A stretch of 64,000 nt of DNA from Paenibacillus hemerocallicola (lineage in GTDB: Bacteria > Bacillota > Bacilli > Paenibacillales > NBRC-103111). The translations under genes and the position numbers were made by a program. Position 1 is the stretch's first letter; each line of letters opens with the position of its first letter. The notes under the pieces were generated by a model, which worked only from the letters and a program-made list of their open reading frames with translations, was not told the origin of the DNA and did not search any database. The stretch is taken from contig NZ_VDCQ01000039.1 of assembly GCF_006265175.1 (NCBI RefSeq), positions 16,158 through 80,157 on the forward strand, given 5' to 3'. Of the stretch, positions 47,071 to 55,724 are shown in pieces.

Positions 47071-48450
47071 TCATACGTGATCCTCGATCCGTCGGCACAC
47101 GGTCTCCATATCCTCCAGACCGGCCCAGTACAGCTTAAGCTCCTCGGCCATCCGGTCCAGCTCGATGTAGGTTATGTTCATGTCCGAGTACTCGCGGAAC
47201 GTGGAAGCGATATCGCGGTACAGAAAAAAACGCGAAGGCCGGTTCAACCCGTCTTCCTCTTCCCGCTCCGCCGCCCGCGTCAATGCCGGAACCGACATCG
47301 TCGTCCGGCGCAGCAGAAGCTGAGCCTCGTCGCTCAGGCAAAAATCGACGAACGTATGGGCGGCATCCTTTCGCTTGCCGTACTTGTTGACGCCGAGACC
47401 GATCGGAAGAAGCAGCGTCGCGGCTTGCCCGGAACGGGGGAGCGGAGAGATGTCGTAGTCCAGGTCCGTATTCCGTAGCGAATTCAGGCTGAAATAGCTC
47501 GTTACGATCATGGATACCTTTTGCTGCAAAAACAGCCGTTCGGCGTCGGCGTCCGTTTCCGACAAATAGGCGGATACCGCTTTGGATTCGGCGAGAAGCG
47601 CCGCTCCTATTGTCGCTGCTTCTTCGAACCGGCTCCGGTCGAAGGAAAGGCGACCGTCCGATCCACGCTCGAACCGGAGCCGGTTTTGCAGCAGAAAGAG
47701 CGGCCAGCGGTTGAGCGACAAATAATGCATATAGAAGCCGAGATGCCCCCGATTGTTGCCGGAAAGCCGCTTGGATGCCCGGGCGACGTCGTCCCATGTC
47801 CAGCCGCTGTCCGGCTCGGCCAAGCCGGCTTGCCGGAAATGCGATTTATTGTAGCAAAGCACAAGCGGCGAGAATACGAAAGGCTGGGCATACAAGGCAT
47901 CGTCGTCGGTGAAGGAATCGAACAGGAACGGGTAAGCTCCTTCCGCTCGCTTCAACGGCTCCAGATAATCCGCAACCGGCCCGATTTCCCCGATCCGCTC
48001 GAACAGCTGGTTGTTGACGGTCAGGACGTCCACAGGCTCGGCTTTCATAAAATCGACCCATTCGATCGGCAGACGGATATGGGGAAGCGGCACCGGTTGG
48101 ACGGCTATTGTCGGATGGGCGCGGTGGAAAAGGTCCAGCAGCGCGGTCATGTTGACCTGCTCGATCATCGATGTATAATAGCCGAGCCGGATCGTCGACG
48201 GAGAACCCGATTCCGCTCGAACGACGCGCGTTCCGACGCGCGGCACTTTCTCGATCAACCCTTGCTCGACTAGCTTGTCCAGTCCTTTGCGTACCGAGTT
48301 TTTGCTCAGGCGGAATTGTTCGATCAGCAGAAATTCGGACGGCAAAAAATCGCCCGGTCCATACCGGCCCGTGACAATGTCGTTTCGCAGCGTCGCAATC
48401 ATGTCTTCAAGTCGGATCCGGAATGTAGTACGCTTCGGTTTCTCGGTCAT
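47071..48450 (-). CDS. GntR-type DNA-binding domain fused to a solute-binding-protein domain (second paralog)
   Basis: A 459-residue cytoplasmic protein built like the one at 65-1465. A GntR winged helix (GDFLPSEFLLIEQF, LSKNSVRKGLDKLVEQGL) is followed by an SBP-like domain with LCYNKSHFRQAGL, DSGWTWDD, LNRWPLFLLQNRLRFERG and FVDFCLSDEAQLLLRR, each aligning with the first paralog. No signal peptide. ATG 48450 has GGAGG eight bases upstream. It is divergent from an MDR oxidoreductase gene at 48614, its probable target. Ligand-controlled repression or activation is inferred from the domains. Confidence 0.85.
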   Translation of the reverse strand: MTEKPKRTTFRIRLEDMIATLRNDIVTGRYGPGDFLPSEFLLIEQFRLSKNSVRKGLDKLVEQGLIEKVPRVGTRVVRAESGSPSTIRLGYYTSMIEQVNMTALLDLFHRAHPTIAVQPVPLPHIRLPIEWVDFMKAEPVDVLTVNNQLFERIGEIGPVADYLEPLKRAEGAYPFLFDSFTDDDALYAQPFVFSPLVLCYNKSHFRQAGLAEPDSGWTWDDVARASKRLSGNNRGHLGFYMHYLSLNRWPLFLLQNRLRFERGSDGRLSFDRSRFEEAATIGAALLAESKAVSAYLSETDADAERLFLQQKVSMIVTSYFSLNSLRNTDLDYDISPLPRSGQAATLLLPIGLGVNKYGKRKDAAHTFVDFCLSDEAQLLLRRTTMSVPALTRAAEREEEDGLNRPSRFFLYRDIASTFREYSDMNITYIELDRMAEELKLYWAGLEDMETVCRRIEDHV

Positions 48451-48507
48451 GGATCTGAACCTCCGATTAGTGCGTTCGGCCAATGATGCGCGGTTGATGG
48501 GGATCGG

Positions 48508-48525
48508 TTCCCATTATAACGGGAA
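48508..48525. promoter_or_regulatory. Palindrome over the -10 of the second GntR-SBP gene
   Basis: TTCCC-attataac-GGGAA. On the minus strand the centre gives TATAAT as a -10 for the GntR-SBP gene, so a bound dimer would cover the promoter. It parallels the smaller palindrome at 14-31. Confidence 0.4.
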
Positions 48526-48542
48526 TGCCGGCAAAAGAGAAG

Positions 48543-48571
48543 TTGACGCTCTTCGGATCCGGGCCTATAAT
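48543..48571 (+). promoter_or_regulatory. Sigma-A promoter of the MDR oxidoreductase gene
   Basis: TTGACG (48543-48548) and TATAAT (48566-48571) with exactly 17 bases between, 43 bases before the ATG. Confidence 0.7.
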
Positions 48572-48613
48572 TCAAATTATATATACAAGATATGAACCAG
48601 AGGAGCGGGCAAC

Positions 48614-49645
48614 ATGAAAGTAGTAACATCTAGCAGAGGCAACGTCCAAACGCAACATATTCCGGAACCCGAATGTTCCGACAACTACGTTATCGTAGAA
48701 AACGTATACTCGGCTATTAGCCCCGGCACGGAGATGCTGATGATCGACCGGAGCAAACAGATCGATCAAGCCGTCGTACTCGGCTACAGCTCGGCGGGAA
48801 TTGTCCGTGAGGCAGGCGCCGGCGTGGACAAGCTGAGCGTCGGCCAGCGCGTAGCCTGCTACGGCGCGCCGTTCGTCCGCCATGCCGAGAAGATCGCCGT
48901 TCCGAAGCATTTGGCGGTGCCGCTGCCCGAGCATGTCGATTTTCGCGAAGCGGCGTTTGTCGCGCATGGGGCCATAGCTATCCATGCATTGAGGCAATCC
49001 GATTTGCGATTCGGGGAAACGGCGGTCGTCGTAGGGCTTGGCATTCTCGGACAGCTGCTGTGCCAGATTGCGAGCGCTGCCGGATTTCGCGTCATCGGCT
49101 TTGACCTGCTGCCGGAACGGTGTGACCAGTTGCGTGCAAGCGGAGCGGGCTGGGCGTGCTCCGGCGCGGATGAGCTCGCCGAAGCGATCAAGGAGCGTTC
49201 GGAGGGCGCCGGCGCCGACGCCGTGTTCATTTGCGCGGGCGGCAAGGCCGGCGGCCTGATCGATCAGGCGCTCGCTTGGCTGCGGGATCGCGGCAAAGTC
49301 GTAATCGTAGGCGATGTGAAGACCGAATTCGACCGCAACCGTTTGTTCGGCAAAGAAGCGCAGGTGCTCATCTCCCGAGCGGGAGGACCGGGACGTTACG
49401 ATCCCGTCTACGAGGGCGGCGGCATCGATTATCCGATCGGCTATGTCCGTTGGACGGAAGGGCGCAATATGTCCGAATATGTGAGGCTGCTTGCCGAGGG
49501 AAAAGTTCGGATCGGTTCGATGATTACGAGCAGCGTGCCGATCGATGAGGCGGCTTCCGCTTACGAGCGGTTCATGTCCGACCCGAGGGGGCAGCTTGGC
49601 GTTTTGCTTTCCTATGAACGCATCCCCGCGGAGCTGGGGGTATAA
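48614..49645 (+). CDS. MDR-superfamily oxidoreductase lacking catalytic-zinc ligands
   Basis: A 343-residue medium-chain dehydrogenase/reductase. The Rossmann motif is VVVGLGILGQLLCQIA, followed by GFDLLPERCDQL, which suggests NAD(P) binding. The N-terminal AISPGTEM and GYSSAGIVREAG replace the usual Cys and Gly-His-Glu zinc ligands, as in BchC-like and bi-domain oxidoreductase-type relatives. It is cytoplasmic and followed by its own terminator. It is divergent from the GntR-SBP regulator, which probably controls it. The substrate is unknown; a polyol or sugar derivative would suit the context. Confidence 0.85.
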   Translation: MKVVTSSRGNVQTQHIPEPECSDNYVIVENVYSAISPGTEMLMIDRSKQIDQAVVLGYSSAGIVREAGAGVDKLSVGQRVACYGAPFVRHAEKIAVPKHLAVPLPEHVDFREAAFVAHGAIAIHALRQSDLRFGETAVVVGLGILGQLLCQIASAAGFRVIGFDLLPERCDQLRASGAGWACSGADELAEAIKERSEGAGADAVFICAGGKAGGLIDQALAWLRDRGKVVIVGDVKTEFDRNRLFGKEAQVLISRAGGPGRYDPVYEGGGIDYPIGYVRWTEGRNMSEYVRLLAEGKVRIGSMITSSVPIDEAASAYERFMSDPRGQLGVLLSYERIPAELGV

Positions 49646-49660
49646 TCGAAGCAACGGCGT

Positions 49661-49694
49661 AAAAGCGATGCATCCGCAAGGAGGCATCGCTTTT
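49661..49694 (+). terminator. Terminator of the MDR oxidoreductase gene
   Basis: AAAAGCGATGC and GCATCGCTTTT form an 11-base stem with a 12-base loop. Confidence 0.75.
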
Positions 49695-49816
49695 GTTGAA
49701 CTTTAAAAAAGCTTAACATCGCTAAAATGTCGAAGCGTACTCATGCAGCGTCTATGTTCGGAAACCTAATCGCTGTACTTGCGGGGATTTCGATACACCT
49801 TTAACCATTAACCGTA

Positions 49817-50347
49817 TTAACGGATCGGGTACGAGTACTGCAGCGGCTCGTCGAAGGTGATATAATCCAGATTGACCATCAGAAGCAAAAAGCGCATGCC
49901 GGTTTTCGGATCGCTGATAATAATGTGGTCGCGCCCGGCGGCTTCCAGTATGCCCCTGAATATTTTCGCGTTCCACTCGCTGTTGTTCTCATACGTCATG
50001 TACAGAGTAGCCATCTTGCCCAGGTTCAGGCGAAGTATGTTTTCGATGTAAGATTCCTCGGTCGGCAGCATGCCGGGCAGCGTAGTCGGTCCGCCGCCGG
50101 CTCCCGGCATCGGATAGCCGGACGGGGGAAAGCCGGTCATCGGATAGCCGGGCGCGCCCGCTCCCGCTACGGATTGCTGCGGCGTCATTGGATAATAATA
50201 GTATTGCGAAGATTGAGGGGGTTGGGCCGCTTGAGCCGCATGCAACGTTTGGGGCGCTTGCGCGGCTTGCATCGCTTGCGGCGCCTGCATCGATTGCATC
50301 GATTGCGGCGCAGCCGAGCCCGGTTTGTAAGGATTCATGTTCATCAT
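49817..50347 (-). CDS. gerQ: Spore coat protein GerQ
   Basis: A 176-residue protein. The C-terminal 90 residues match GerQ: LPTEESYIENILRLNLGKMAT, NNSEWNAKIFRGILEAAGRDHI and TGMRFLLLMVNLDYITFDE. In Bacillus, GerQ localises the cortex hydrolase CwlJ to the coat and is cross-linked by transglutaminase. The N-terminal half is a low-complexity Q/A/M/P-rich stretch with repeated MQ-AQ-PQ units and a PG-Y-P tail, longer than is usual. ATG 50347 has GAAGGAGG upstream. It supports a spore-former. It is divergent from ctaB. Confidence 0.92.
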   Translation of the reverse strand: MMNMNPYKPGSAAPQSMQSMQAPQAMQAAQAPQTLHAAQAAQPPQSSQYYYYPMTPQQSVAGAGAPGYPMTGFPPSGYPMPGAGGGPTTLPGMLPTEESYIENILRLNLGKMATLYMTYENNSEWNAKIFRGILEAAGRDHIIISDPKTGMRFLLLMVNLDYITFDEPLQYSYPIR

Positions 50348-50483
50348 ATAAGGATGAGCCTCCTTCAAAATGGATTGCCCGTTTCGCCTGGGCAATAGGC
50401 ATTTACCTACAATACAGTGTATTGGGCGTATGTCGGAAACGTGACACCATTATCGACAAAATTATGAAATCGGATCCCGTTTG

Positions 50484-50512
50484 TTGTCAAAAGCGGTTAG
50501 GGTTGCTATGAT
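50484..50512 (+). promoter_or_regulatory. Sigma-A promoter of ctaB
   Basis: TTGTCA (50484-50489) and TATGAT (50507-50512) with a 17-base spacer, about 60 bases before the ATG at 50574. Confidence 0.65.
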
Positions 50513-50573
50513 ATGTTGTGAACAACGCGACTTCGCGCGTTGGAAGGAAGCGTTCAGGAGGTTTGCCACAATT

Positions 50574-51515
50574 ATGGACAAACAGCTCAGCATGGATGCG
50601 GCTGCCGTCGCCGACGCGACGGACGCGCAAGCCGTCGTGCGAAAAGCGACTTGGAAAGATTTCATCCACTTGGCCAAGCCGGGTATTTTGTTCTCCAACA
50701 TCATTACCGCCTTCGGCGGTTATTGGGTTGCGTGGGGAAATTCGGGCGAGACGTTCGATCTGACATTGATGATTTTCGCCATGCTCGGAACGCTGCTCGT
50801 TATGGCTTCCGGATGCGTGTTAAACAATTATTTGGACCGCGATCTGGACACGAAAATGACCCGGACGCGCAAGCGCGCGCTGCCTACGGGCGTCGTCGAT
50901 CCGCGAGTGGTATTCTGGTACGGGATCGCACTCGGCGCGGCGGGGCTAAGCGTGCTCTGCCTGCTGGTCAATCCGCTGAGCGCACTGCTCGGCGTCGTAG
51001 GGCTTCTCGTATACGTCTTCATTTACACCGCATGGCTGAAGCGGACCTCGCCGCTCAGCACGACGATCGGGGCCATTTCCGGCTCGATGCCTCCCGTTAT
51101 CGGCTACTGCGCCGTTACGGGACAATTGGACATGGGCGCGTGGATTTTGTTCGGCATTTTATTTTTTTGGCAGCCGCCGCATTTTTGGGCGCTCGGCATG
51201 CGCCGCAAGGAAGAATACCGGGCGGCCGGCTTTCCGCTGCTTCCGGTCGTACACGGCAATGAAGTGACCAAAATGCACATGATCCGCTTTCTCGTCATGC
51301 TCGTACCGGTCTCGCTGTTGCTGTACGCTTATGGCTACGTAGGCGAAATATATCTCGTCGCGGCGATCGCGCTCGGTCTGGCTTGGACGTTTATCGGCCT
51401 TGCCGGGTTCAAGACGACGGATGATGATAATTGGGCGAAGAAAATGTTCGTGTTCTCGATCAACTACTTGCCTATTTTGTTTATCGTGATGATTATCGAT
51501 ACGATTCGCGTCTAA
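50574..51515 (+). CDS. ctaB: Protoheme IX farnesyltransferase
   Basis: A 313-residue membrane prenyltransferase with about eight or nine helices. The key polyprenyl-binding motif is NNYLDRDLDTKMTRTRKRAL, and the second aspartate-rich loop and HFWALGMRRKEEYRAAG match CtaB/CyoE. It adds a farnesyl group to protoheme to make heme O for cytochrome oxidase. ATG 50574 has AGGAGGT 11 bases upstream, a little far but the only credible start. A strong terminator follows, and the SCO assembly gene lies just downstream, both serving cytochrome-oxidase assembly. Confidence 0.95.
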   Translation: MDKQLSMDAAAVADATDAQAVVRKATWKDFIHLAKPGILFSNIITAFGGYWVAWGNSGETFDLTLMIFAMLGTLLVMASGCVLNNYLDRDLDTKMTRTRKRALPTGVVDPRVVFWYGIALGAAGLSVLCLLVNPLSALLGVVGLLVYVFIYTAWLKRTSPLSTTIGAISGSMPPVIGYCAVTGQLDMGAWILFGILFFWQPPHFWALGMRRKEEYRAAGFPLLPVVHGNEVTKMHMIRFLVMLVPVSLLLYAYGYVGEIYLVAAIALGLAWTFIGLAGFKTTDDDNWAKKMFVFSINYLPILFIVMIIDTIRV

Positions 51516-51536
51516 TTTCAGTCGCATGCGGAAAGG

Positions 51537-51566
51537 AACAAGCTTTCATGGGCTTGTTCTTTTTTC
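51537..51566 (+). terminator. Terminator of ctaB
   Basis: GAACAAGC-tttcatgg-GCTTGTTC followed by TTTTTT. Confidence 0.85.
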
Positions 51567-51676
51567 TGAACGTCGCAGGGATGCGGCTGCGCACCGCCAT
51601 TATCGCGGTTTTTGTATAAGTTATGTCAGTTAAATGATTTAATATTTTTAGTTGCAAGGAACAGGGGGAACGGTTC

Positions 51677-52291
51677 GTGAGCGTTTTTTGGCAAAAGCAT
51701 TGGTTCAAAGTATTGATCGCAGTCGTGATCGTAGCTGCGGCGGCCGGATGGTACATCAAATCGCAGGGGGGCGGGGAGAAGCTTCCGGTGATCAAGAAGG
51801 CGGCCGACTTCAAGCTGGAGCATACGGACGGCAAGCAAACGGGGTTAAGCGACGATAATGGCAAGGTGCGGCTCGTTTACTTTTTCTGGTCGACCTGTCC
51901 GGACGTGTGCCAGCCGACGACGTTCGAGCTGTCGAAGGTGCAGCAGGAGCTGCAGAAGAGCAATTTGCTCGGCACCGACGCCGTCATCTATTCGATCAGC
52001 TTCGATCCGGACCGCGATACGGCCGAGCAGCTGAAGAAGTATTCGGCCCGCTTCGAGGCCGATCCGCAAGGCTGGAAATTTTTGCGCGGGGAATCGAAAA
52101 CGGTTGTCGATTTGGCCAAACAATACGGCGTAAGCGTCCTGAAGGACAATAACGGCAACTTCGCGCATACGAATTCCGTCGCCTTGATCGACAGAGCCGG
52201 CAATCTGCGGAAATATTTTGTCGCTACCGACGGCAATTTGAGCTACAGGCTCGTGGCGGAAGCCGTCAAAAACTTGGCCAAGGAACAATAA
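51677..52291 (+). CDS. SCO1/SenC-family copper chaperone
   Basis: A 204-residue membrane-anchored thioredoxin-fold protein. An N-terminal helix (residues 10-26) anchors it outside the cell; the metal site is C74-P-D-V-C78 with H164 in the segment FAHTNSVALID. It delivers copper to the CuA centre of cytochrome c oxidase. It starts at GTG 51677 with AGGGGG upstream. The position after ctaB fits a shared role in oxidase assembly. Confidence 0.93.
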   Translation: MSVFWQKHWFKVLIAVVIVAAAAGWYIKSQGGGEKLPVIKKAADFKLEHTDGKQTGLSDDNGKVRLVYFFWSTCPDVCQPTTFELSKVQQELQKSNLLGTDAVIYSISFDPDRDTAEQLKKYSARFEADPQGWKFLRGESKTVVDLAKQYGVSVLKDNNGNFAHTNSVALIDRAGNLRKYFVATDGNLSYRLVAEAVKNLAKEQ

Positions 52292-52338
52292 GGAACGGTT
52301 GCGCAATACCAACTACGTGAAAATGAGGTAGCGCCGAC

Positions 52339-53262
52339 GTGTCATACTTCGTCCACATTCTTCTGAACAATGTCGTGCCGCTTAGTCTGCTGATCGGGCT
52401 CGGCATCGTGCTGCAGCGGGCGTTTCAGCTGGATATCAAGACGCTGTCCAAGCTGAACTTTTATTTGTTCTCACCGGCGATCATGTTCCAGATGCTGTAC
52501 CAGACGGAGCTTTCCCTGAAAGTCATGTCCCAGGTGCTGCTGTTTTTCGTCGTATTTTTCTTCGCCTTGATCGGCGTCGTCGAAATCGTCATGCGGGTGC
52601 GAGGGTATAAGGGCGGCATGCGGAGCGCGATGCGCAACAGCGTCATTTTCTACAATAGCGCGAACTATGCGATCCCGCTCAATCAGCTCGTGTTCGTCGG
52701 CGATCCGTTCACGCTGTCGATCCAGATCATCATTATGATGATGCAAAGCCTTATTCCGAACACGTATGGCGTATACTCCGTCAATGCGCACAGGCAGAAG
52801 CTGAAGGACACGATGAAGACGATATTGTCGATGCCGATCATTTACGTTATCCCTATCGCACTGTTTATGCGCGGCTTCCATATTCCCGTCCCGCACCCGA
52901 TCTACATATCGATCGATTATATTGCAAAGGGTTTTATCGCTACGGCGCTGACGACGCTGGGCGTCCAGCTGGGCAGCATGAAGTGGGAGCTGAAGCTGCG
53001 CGACGTCGCCATATCGAACATTTTGCGCTTATGCGTAGGACCGCTGCTCGGATTCCTGATCGTGCTGGCGTTCGGATTCCAAGGCGACATGGCGAAGGCG
53101 CTCATTTTGTCCTGCGCGGTTCCGACTTCGCTCAGCAGCGTCCTGCTCGCCGTAGAATTCGACAACGAGCCCGAGTTTTCTTCGCAAGCCGTATTCTCTT
53201 CGACCGTGTTCAGCATTTTTACGGTTACGTTCGTCATTTATTTGATCCAGTTCGTCGGATAA
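52339..53262 (+). CDS. AEC-family (auxin efflux carrier-like) transporter
   Basis: A 307-residue membrane protein with about ten helices in two halves separated by a hydrophilic loop near residue 155. Conserved parts are the NFYLFSPAIMFQML-like first half, NSANYAIPLNQLVF, and SAVPTSLSSVLLAVEF-like second half. Such carriers move small organic acids such as malate or malonate; the substrate is unknown. GTG start with GAGGT nine bases upstream. It ends at a bidirectional terminator shared with the Toprim gene. Confidence 0.87.
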   Translation: MSYFVHILLNNVVPLSLLIGLGIVLQRAFQLDIKTLSKLNFYLFSPAIMFQMLYQTELSLKVMSQVLLFFVVFFFALIGVVEIVMRVRGYKGGMRSAMRNSVIFYNSANYAIPLNQLVFVGDPFTLSIQIIIMMMQSLIPNTYGVYSVNAHRQKLKDTMKTILSMPIIYVIPIALFMRGFHIPVPHPIYISIDYIAKGFIATALTTLGVQLGSMKWELKLRDVAISNILRLCVGPLLGFLIVLAFGFQGDMAKALILSCAVPTSLSSVLLAVEFDNEPEFSSQAVFSSTVFSIFTVTFVIYLIQFVG

Positions 53263-53267
53263 CGCAC

Positions 53268-53315
53268 AAAAAAGAACCCGTTCGTCCGCTACTTCGGACG
53301 ACAGGGTTCTTTTTT
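53268..53315. terminator. Bidirectional terminator between the AEC and Toprim genes
   Basis: AAAAAAGAACCCGTTCGTCC and the complementary GGACGACAGGGTTCTTTTTT form a long stem with A and T runs on both sides, serving converging transcripts. Confidence 0.85.
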
Positions 53316-53332
53316 GGCTGCGTGCAGCCGGG

Positions 53333-53683
53333 CTACAGCGCGGGTCCGGGCTCCGGATACCGGATATATTCATCCAATCCGGCCTTCTCCAGCTGCTGGA
53401 CGATGTATTCGTCCGGCGTTCCTTCCACCCCCGCATAGCCTCTGCGCGTATAAATTTGCTCCGCATCCGGAAAGGCGTCGCGCAGCACGCCGCGAATCCG
53501 TTTGCCGGAAGGGTCGTTGTCGGTGAACAAATAAACGTCCCGGTCCCCGATCTTTTTCTTGAGCTGCTCGAGCTTCTCCGAATTCAGCGTGCCGTACGTG
53601 CACAAAATCAATATTTCGTCTGCGAGCAGTCTGCGCAGGCGGCTTCTGTCGTTTTTTCCTTCTACAATGATCGCGATCGACAT
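53333..53683 (-). CDS. Small Toprim-domain protein
   Basis: A 116-residue protein that is little more than a Toprim domain: IIVEGKNDRSRL carries the catalytic glutamate, and LFTDNDPSGKRIR carries the paired aspartates that bind magnesium. Such domains occur in DnaG primase, topoisomerases and RNase M5. This stand-alone form is short, like the RNase M5-related group, and could be a nuclease. GGAGGT precedes the ATG. It is monocistronic with the shared terminator. Confidence 0.88.
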   Translation of the reverse strand: MSIAIIVEGKNDRSRLRRLLADEILILCTYGTLNSEKLEQLKKKIGDRDVYLFTDNDPSGKRIRGVLRDAFPDAEQIYTRRGYAGVEGTPDEYIVQQLEKAGLDEYIRYPEPGPAL

Positions 53684-53799
53684 GTCGGCACCTCCGGTTC
53701 GACGTTCCGCTGCAGTTTGTCGTTTTCACCAGTATAGCCAATCGCCGATCCGACAAACAAGTCGGATTTCCCGGGAAATGTCGAAGTACTACCTGATAG

Positions 53800-53832
53800 A
53801 AAAAGAGAGCCGCTGCACGAGGCAACGGCTCT
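53800..53832 (-). terminator. Terminator reading on the minus strand
   Basis: On the minus strand AGAGCCGTTGC..GCAGCGGCTCT is followed by CTTTTT. It lies downstream of the YjcZ-like gene, beyond R1 copy 3, and probably terminates its transcript. Confidence 0.65.
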
Positions 53833-53834
53833 AA

Positions 53835-54031
53835 CCTTGTTGGAAAGTCAAAAAGAGAGCTTGAAACCCCGAAAGGGGCAGGGGAGATGTGCGGAAAGCG
53901 AAGCGATTGACTTTTTAAATGAGTTGTAACCGCTAGAATCCAATTAGGCAACTCGATTTTATCGGATGTGGGGCGCATTCCCTACTTCATGCCTTCGGGC
54001 GCATCCTCTCTTTGCAGACTTTCTTCGGCAA
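53835..54031. repeat. R1 element copy 3 (MITE-like, about 197 bp)
   Basis: Ends CCTTGTTGGAAAGTC and GACTTTCTTCGGCAA are imperfect inverted repeats. Shared interior blocks are GAGTTGTAACCGCTAGA, ACTCGATTTTATCGGA and GCGCATTCCCTAC. It is more diverged than copies 1 and 2. It occupies the gap between the Toprim and YjcZ-like genes. Confidence 0.65.
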
Positions 54032-54075
54032 TTTCGGAGTCACTGGGAGATCTTCTTCATGCCGGCTGCGCATTA

Positions 54076-54177
54076 TTACCAGCAGGAGCGCAGGATGATG
54101 ACCAACAAAATGTAGAGCACGAGAATAATGCCCACGGAAGTGAAAACTCCGCCGATTCCGGGTTCGCAATGAGACAT
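54076..54177 (-). CDS. YjcZ-like sporulation mini-protein
   Basis: A 33-residue peptide, MSHCEPGIGG followed by a single hydrophobic helix ILVLYILLVIIL and RSCW. The shape (short Gly-rich head, one membrane helix, ending in a few polar residues) is that of YjcZ/SscA-type sporulation proteins of Bacillales. GAAGGAG lies just before the ATG and two stop codons follow, which supports a real gene. Probably made in the forespore or mother cell; the function is unknown. Confidence 0.65.
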   Translation of the reverse strand: MSHCEPGIGGVFTSVGIILVLYILLVIILRSCW

Positions 54178-54288
54178 ATCATTCACTCCTTCTTGGTAGA
54201 CGATTTGTCGCTTTGACAATAACATCGTATTACCAAGCAGGGCGAATCGACTGTGCATCCGCCCGGAGCGGGCAAAATGGGCAAGCGT

Positions 54289-55476
54289 CTATTCGGCGAC
54301 GGGCGGAGCGTCCGGCTTCCGGAATTTCCCCGGAGCGAGCAGCGTCAGCGCAAGCATCATGATGAGAAAGGCGATGAAGTAAGGGGAAACGGCATGCCGC
54401 AATTGACCGGCGACGACCGGCCCGATAAACGCGCCCATCGAGGACGAAATCGCCAGAAAAGAAAATACCCGGCCGTAACGGTTTGCGCTGGACACGCTGG
54501 CGAGCAATGTCGCCATGGCGGGGAAAACGACGCCCTTGGCCATACCGATCAGAAAGAGGGAGAACGAGAGCGGCGCGGGCCAATCGACCGCAAGTCCGAA
54601 AAACGCCAAGGCAAGCGCAAATGCGCCGAACATCGTGCGAATAAATGGCGAATATTTGTGCAGAAACAGCATGCTGAGCGTACAAAGCGCACCGAGGCTT
54701 ACCATCGAGAACAGCAGCCCGGACGTGAGCAGCGACTGCTGGGACGCCTTCATTAGAGGCAGCTCGAAAAACAAAATGCCCTGCGAGCAGGCAAGCCCCA
54801 ATGGAACCCCGTAGAATAGCCATGGAATACCGCCGCCTGCTTGCATGCCCCGACCGGAAGAAGGAAGCGTTATGCCATGATGCGAGTGCGAATGCTGCAA
54901 TCCCGAATCCGTCTGAGCGGCGTTCGGCGCTTTCGTTTCCCGGACGAAGAAATAGGAGCCCGCCCCTATGGCGATCAATGCCCAGCCCAGCACGGCAAAG
55001 GCGGTCGTAAAGCCTACCTTCGCGACGAGCAGGGCGCCTGCCGCCGGAGATATGACGGATGCGAGCGTATGGACGAGCCCGTTGCCGGCCATCAGCTTGC
55101 CCTGCTGGGTGCGGGTGCTGCCCAATTTGGCGAGCATGGCCAGACAAGCCGGGGAGAGAAAAGCCAGAACGAAGCCGCTGATCGATCGGATCAGCAGCAG
55201 ATGCCACGGGTCGTCGACCTTGGACTGGTAGAGGAGCAGCACCCCGGCCAGCATTAAGCTTAATGTGATGAACAGTTTACTGCCATAACGATCGACCCAA
55301 TAGCCGGCGAGCAGGTTGCCGGGAAGGTGGGTCAACGAATACATGCCCATCATCCAGCCGATAAAGGTCGGGGCGGCCCCGAGCGAGATGGCGAACGGAG
55401 TGAGAATCGGGTATTGGGCGTGCAAATCGAAAAACGCGACGAACATGAACAAATAGAGCCATATGGCCGTTTTCAT
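54289..55476 (-). CDS. Major facilitator superfamily transporter
   Basis: A 395-residue protein with about 12 membrane helices. The loop between helices 2 and 3 reads GYWVDRYGSKLFITL, the MFS signature. A central loop (residues about 185-210) is rich in histidine and glycine. GAAAGGGGGC precedes the ATG. It resembles drug/metabolite exporters of the MFS_1 group; the substrate is not predictable. The 55477-55724 gap upstream shows no gene. Confidence 0.87.
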   Translation of the reverse strand: MKTAIWLYLFMFVAFFDLHAQYPILTPFAISLGAAPTFIGWMMGMYSLTHLPGNLLAGYWVDRYGSKLFITLSLMLAGVLLLYQSKVDDPWHLLLIRSISGFVLAFLSPACLAMLAKLGSTRTQQGKLMAGNGLVHTLASVISPAAGALLVAKVGFTTAFAVLGWALIAIGAGSYFFVRETKAPNAAQTDSGLQHSHSHHGITLPSSGRGMQAGGGIPWLFYGVPLGLACSQGILFFELPLMKASQQSLLTSGLLFSMVSLGALCTLSMLFLHKYSPFIRTMFGAFALALAFFGLAVDWPAPLSFSLFLIGMAKGVVFPAMATLLASVSSANRYGRVFSFLAISSSMGAFIGPVVAGQLRHAVSPYFIAFLIMMLALTLLAPGKFRKPDAPPVAE

Positions 55477-55724
55477 CGGAAGCCCCCTTTCGCATGCCTC
55501 ACCAATACTTGTACGTGGCTGTCCGGGACGTTATGCATCCATGGACAAAATGTCACAATGGTTCGCCGACGCGGATTCATTTTCCGATATGGCGCGGGAG
55601 AGCGGGAAACCGCTTGAAGCTACGGTACGACGACGAAGGAGGCAGTTTTCGCGGAGCCGGATTGTATGATAAGCTAGAAGTTAGTTTCCGACCAATCGAA
55701 CGCTTTTGAAAGGATGAACGTTTC

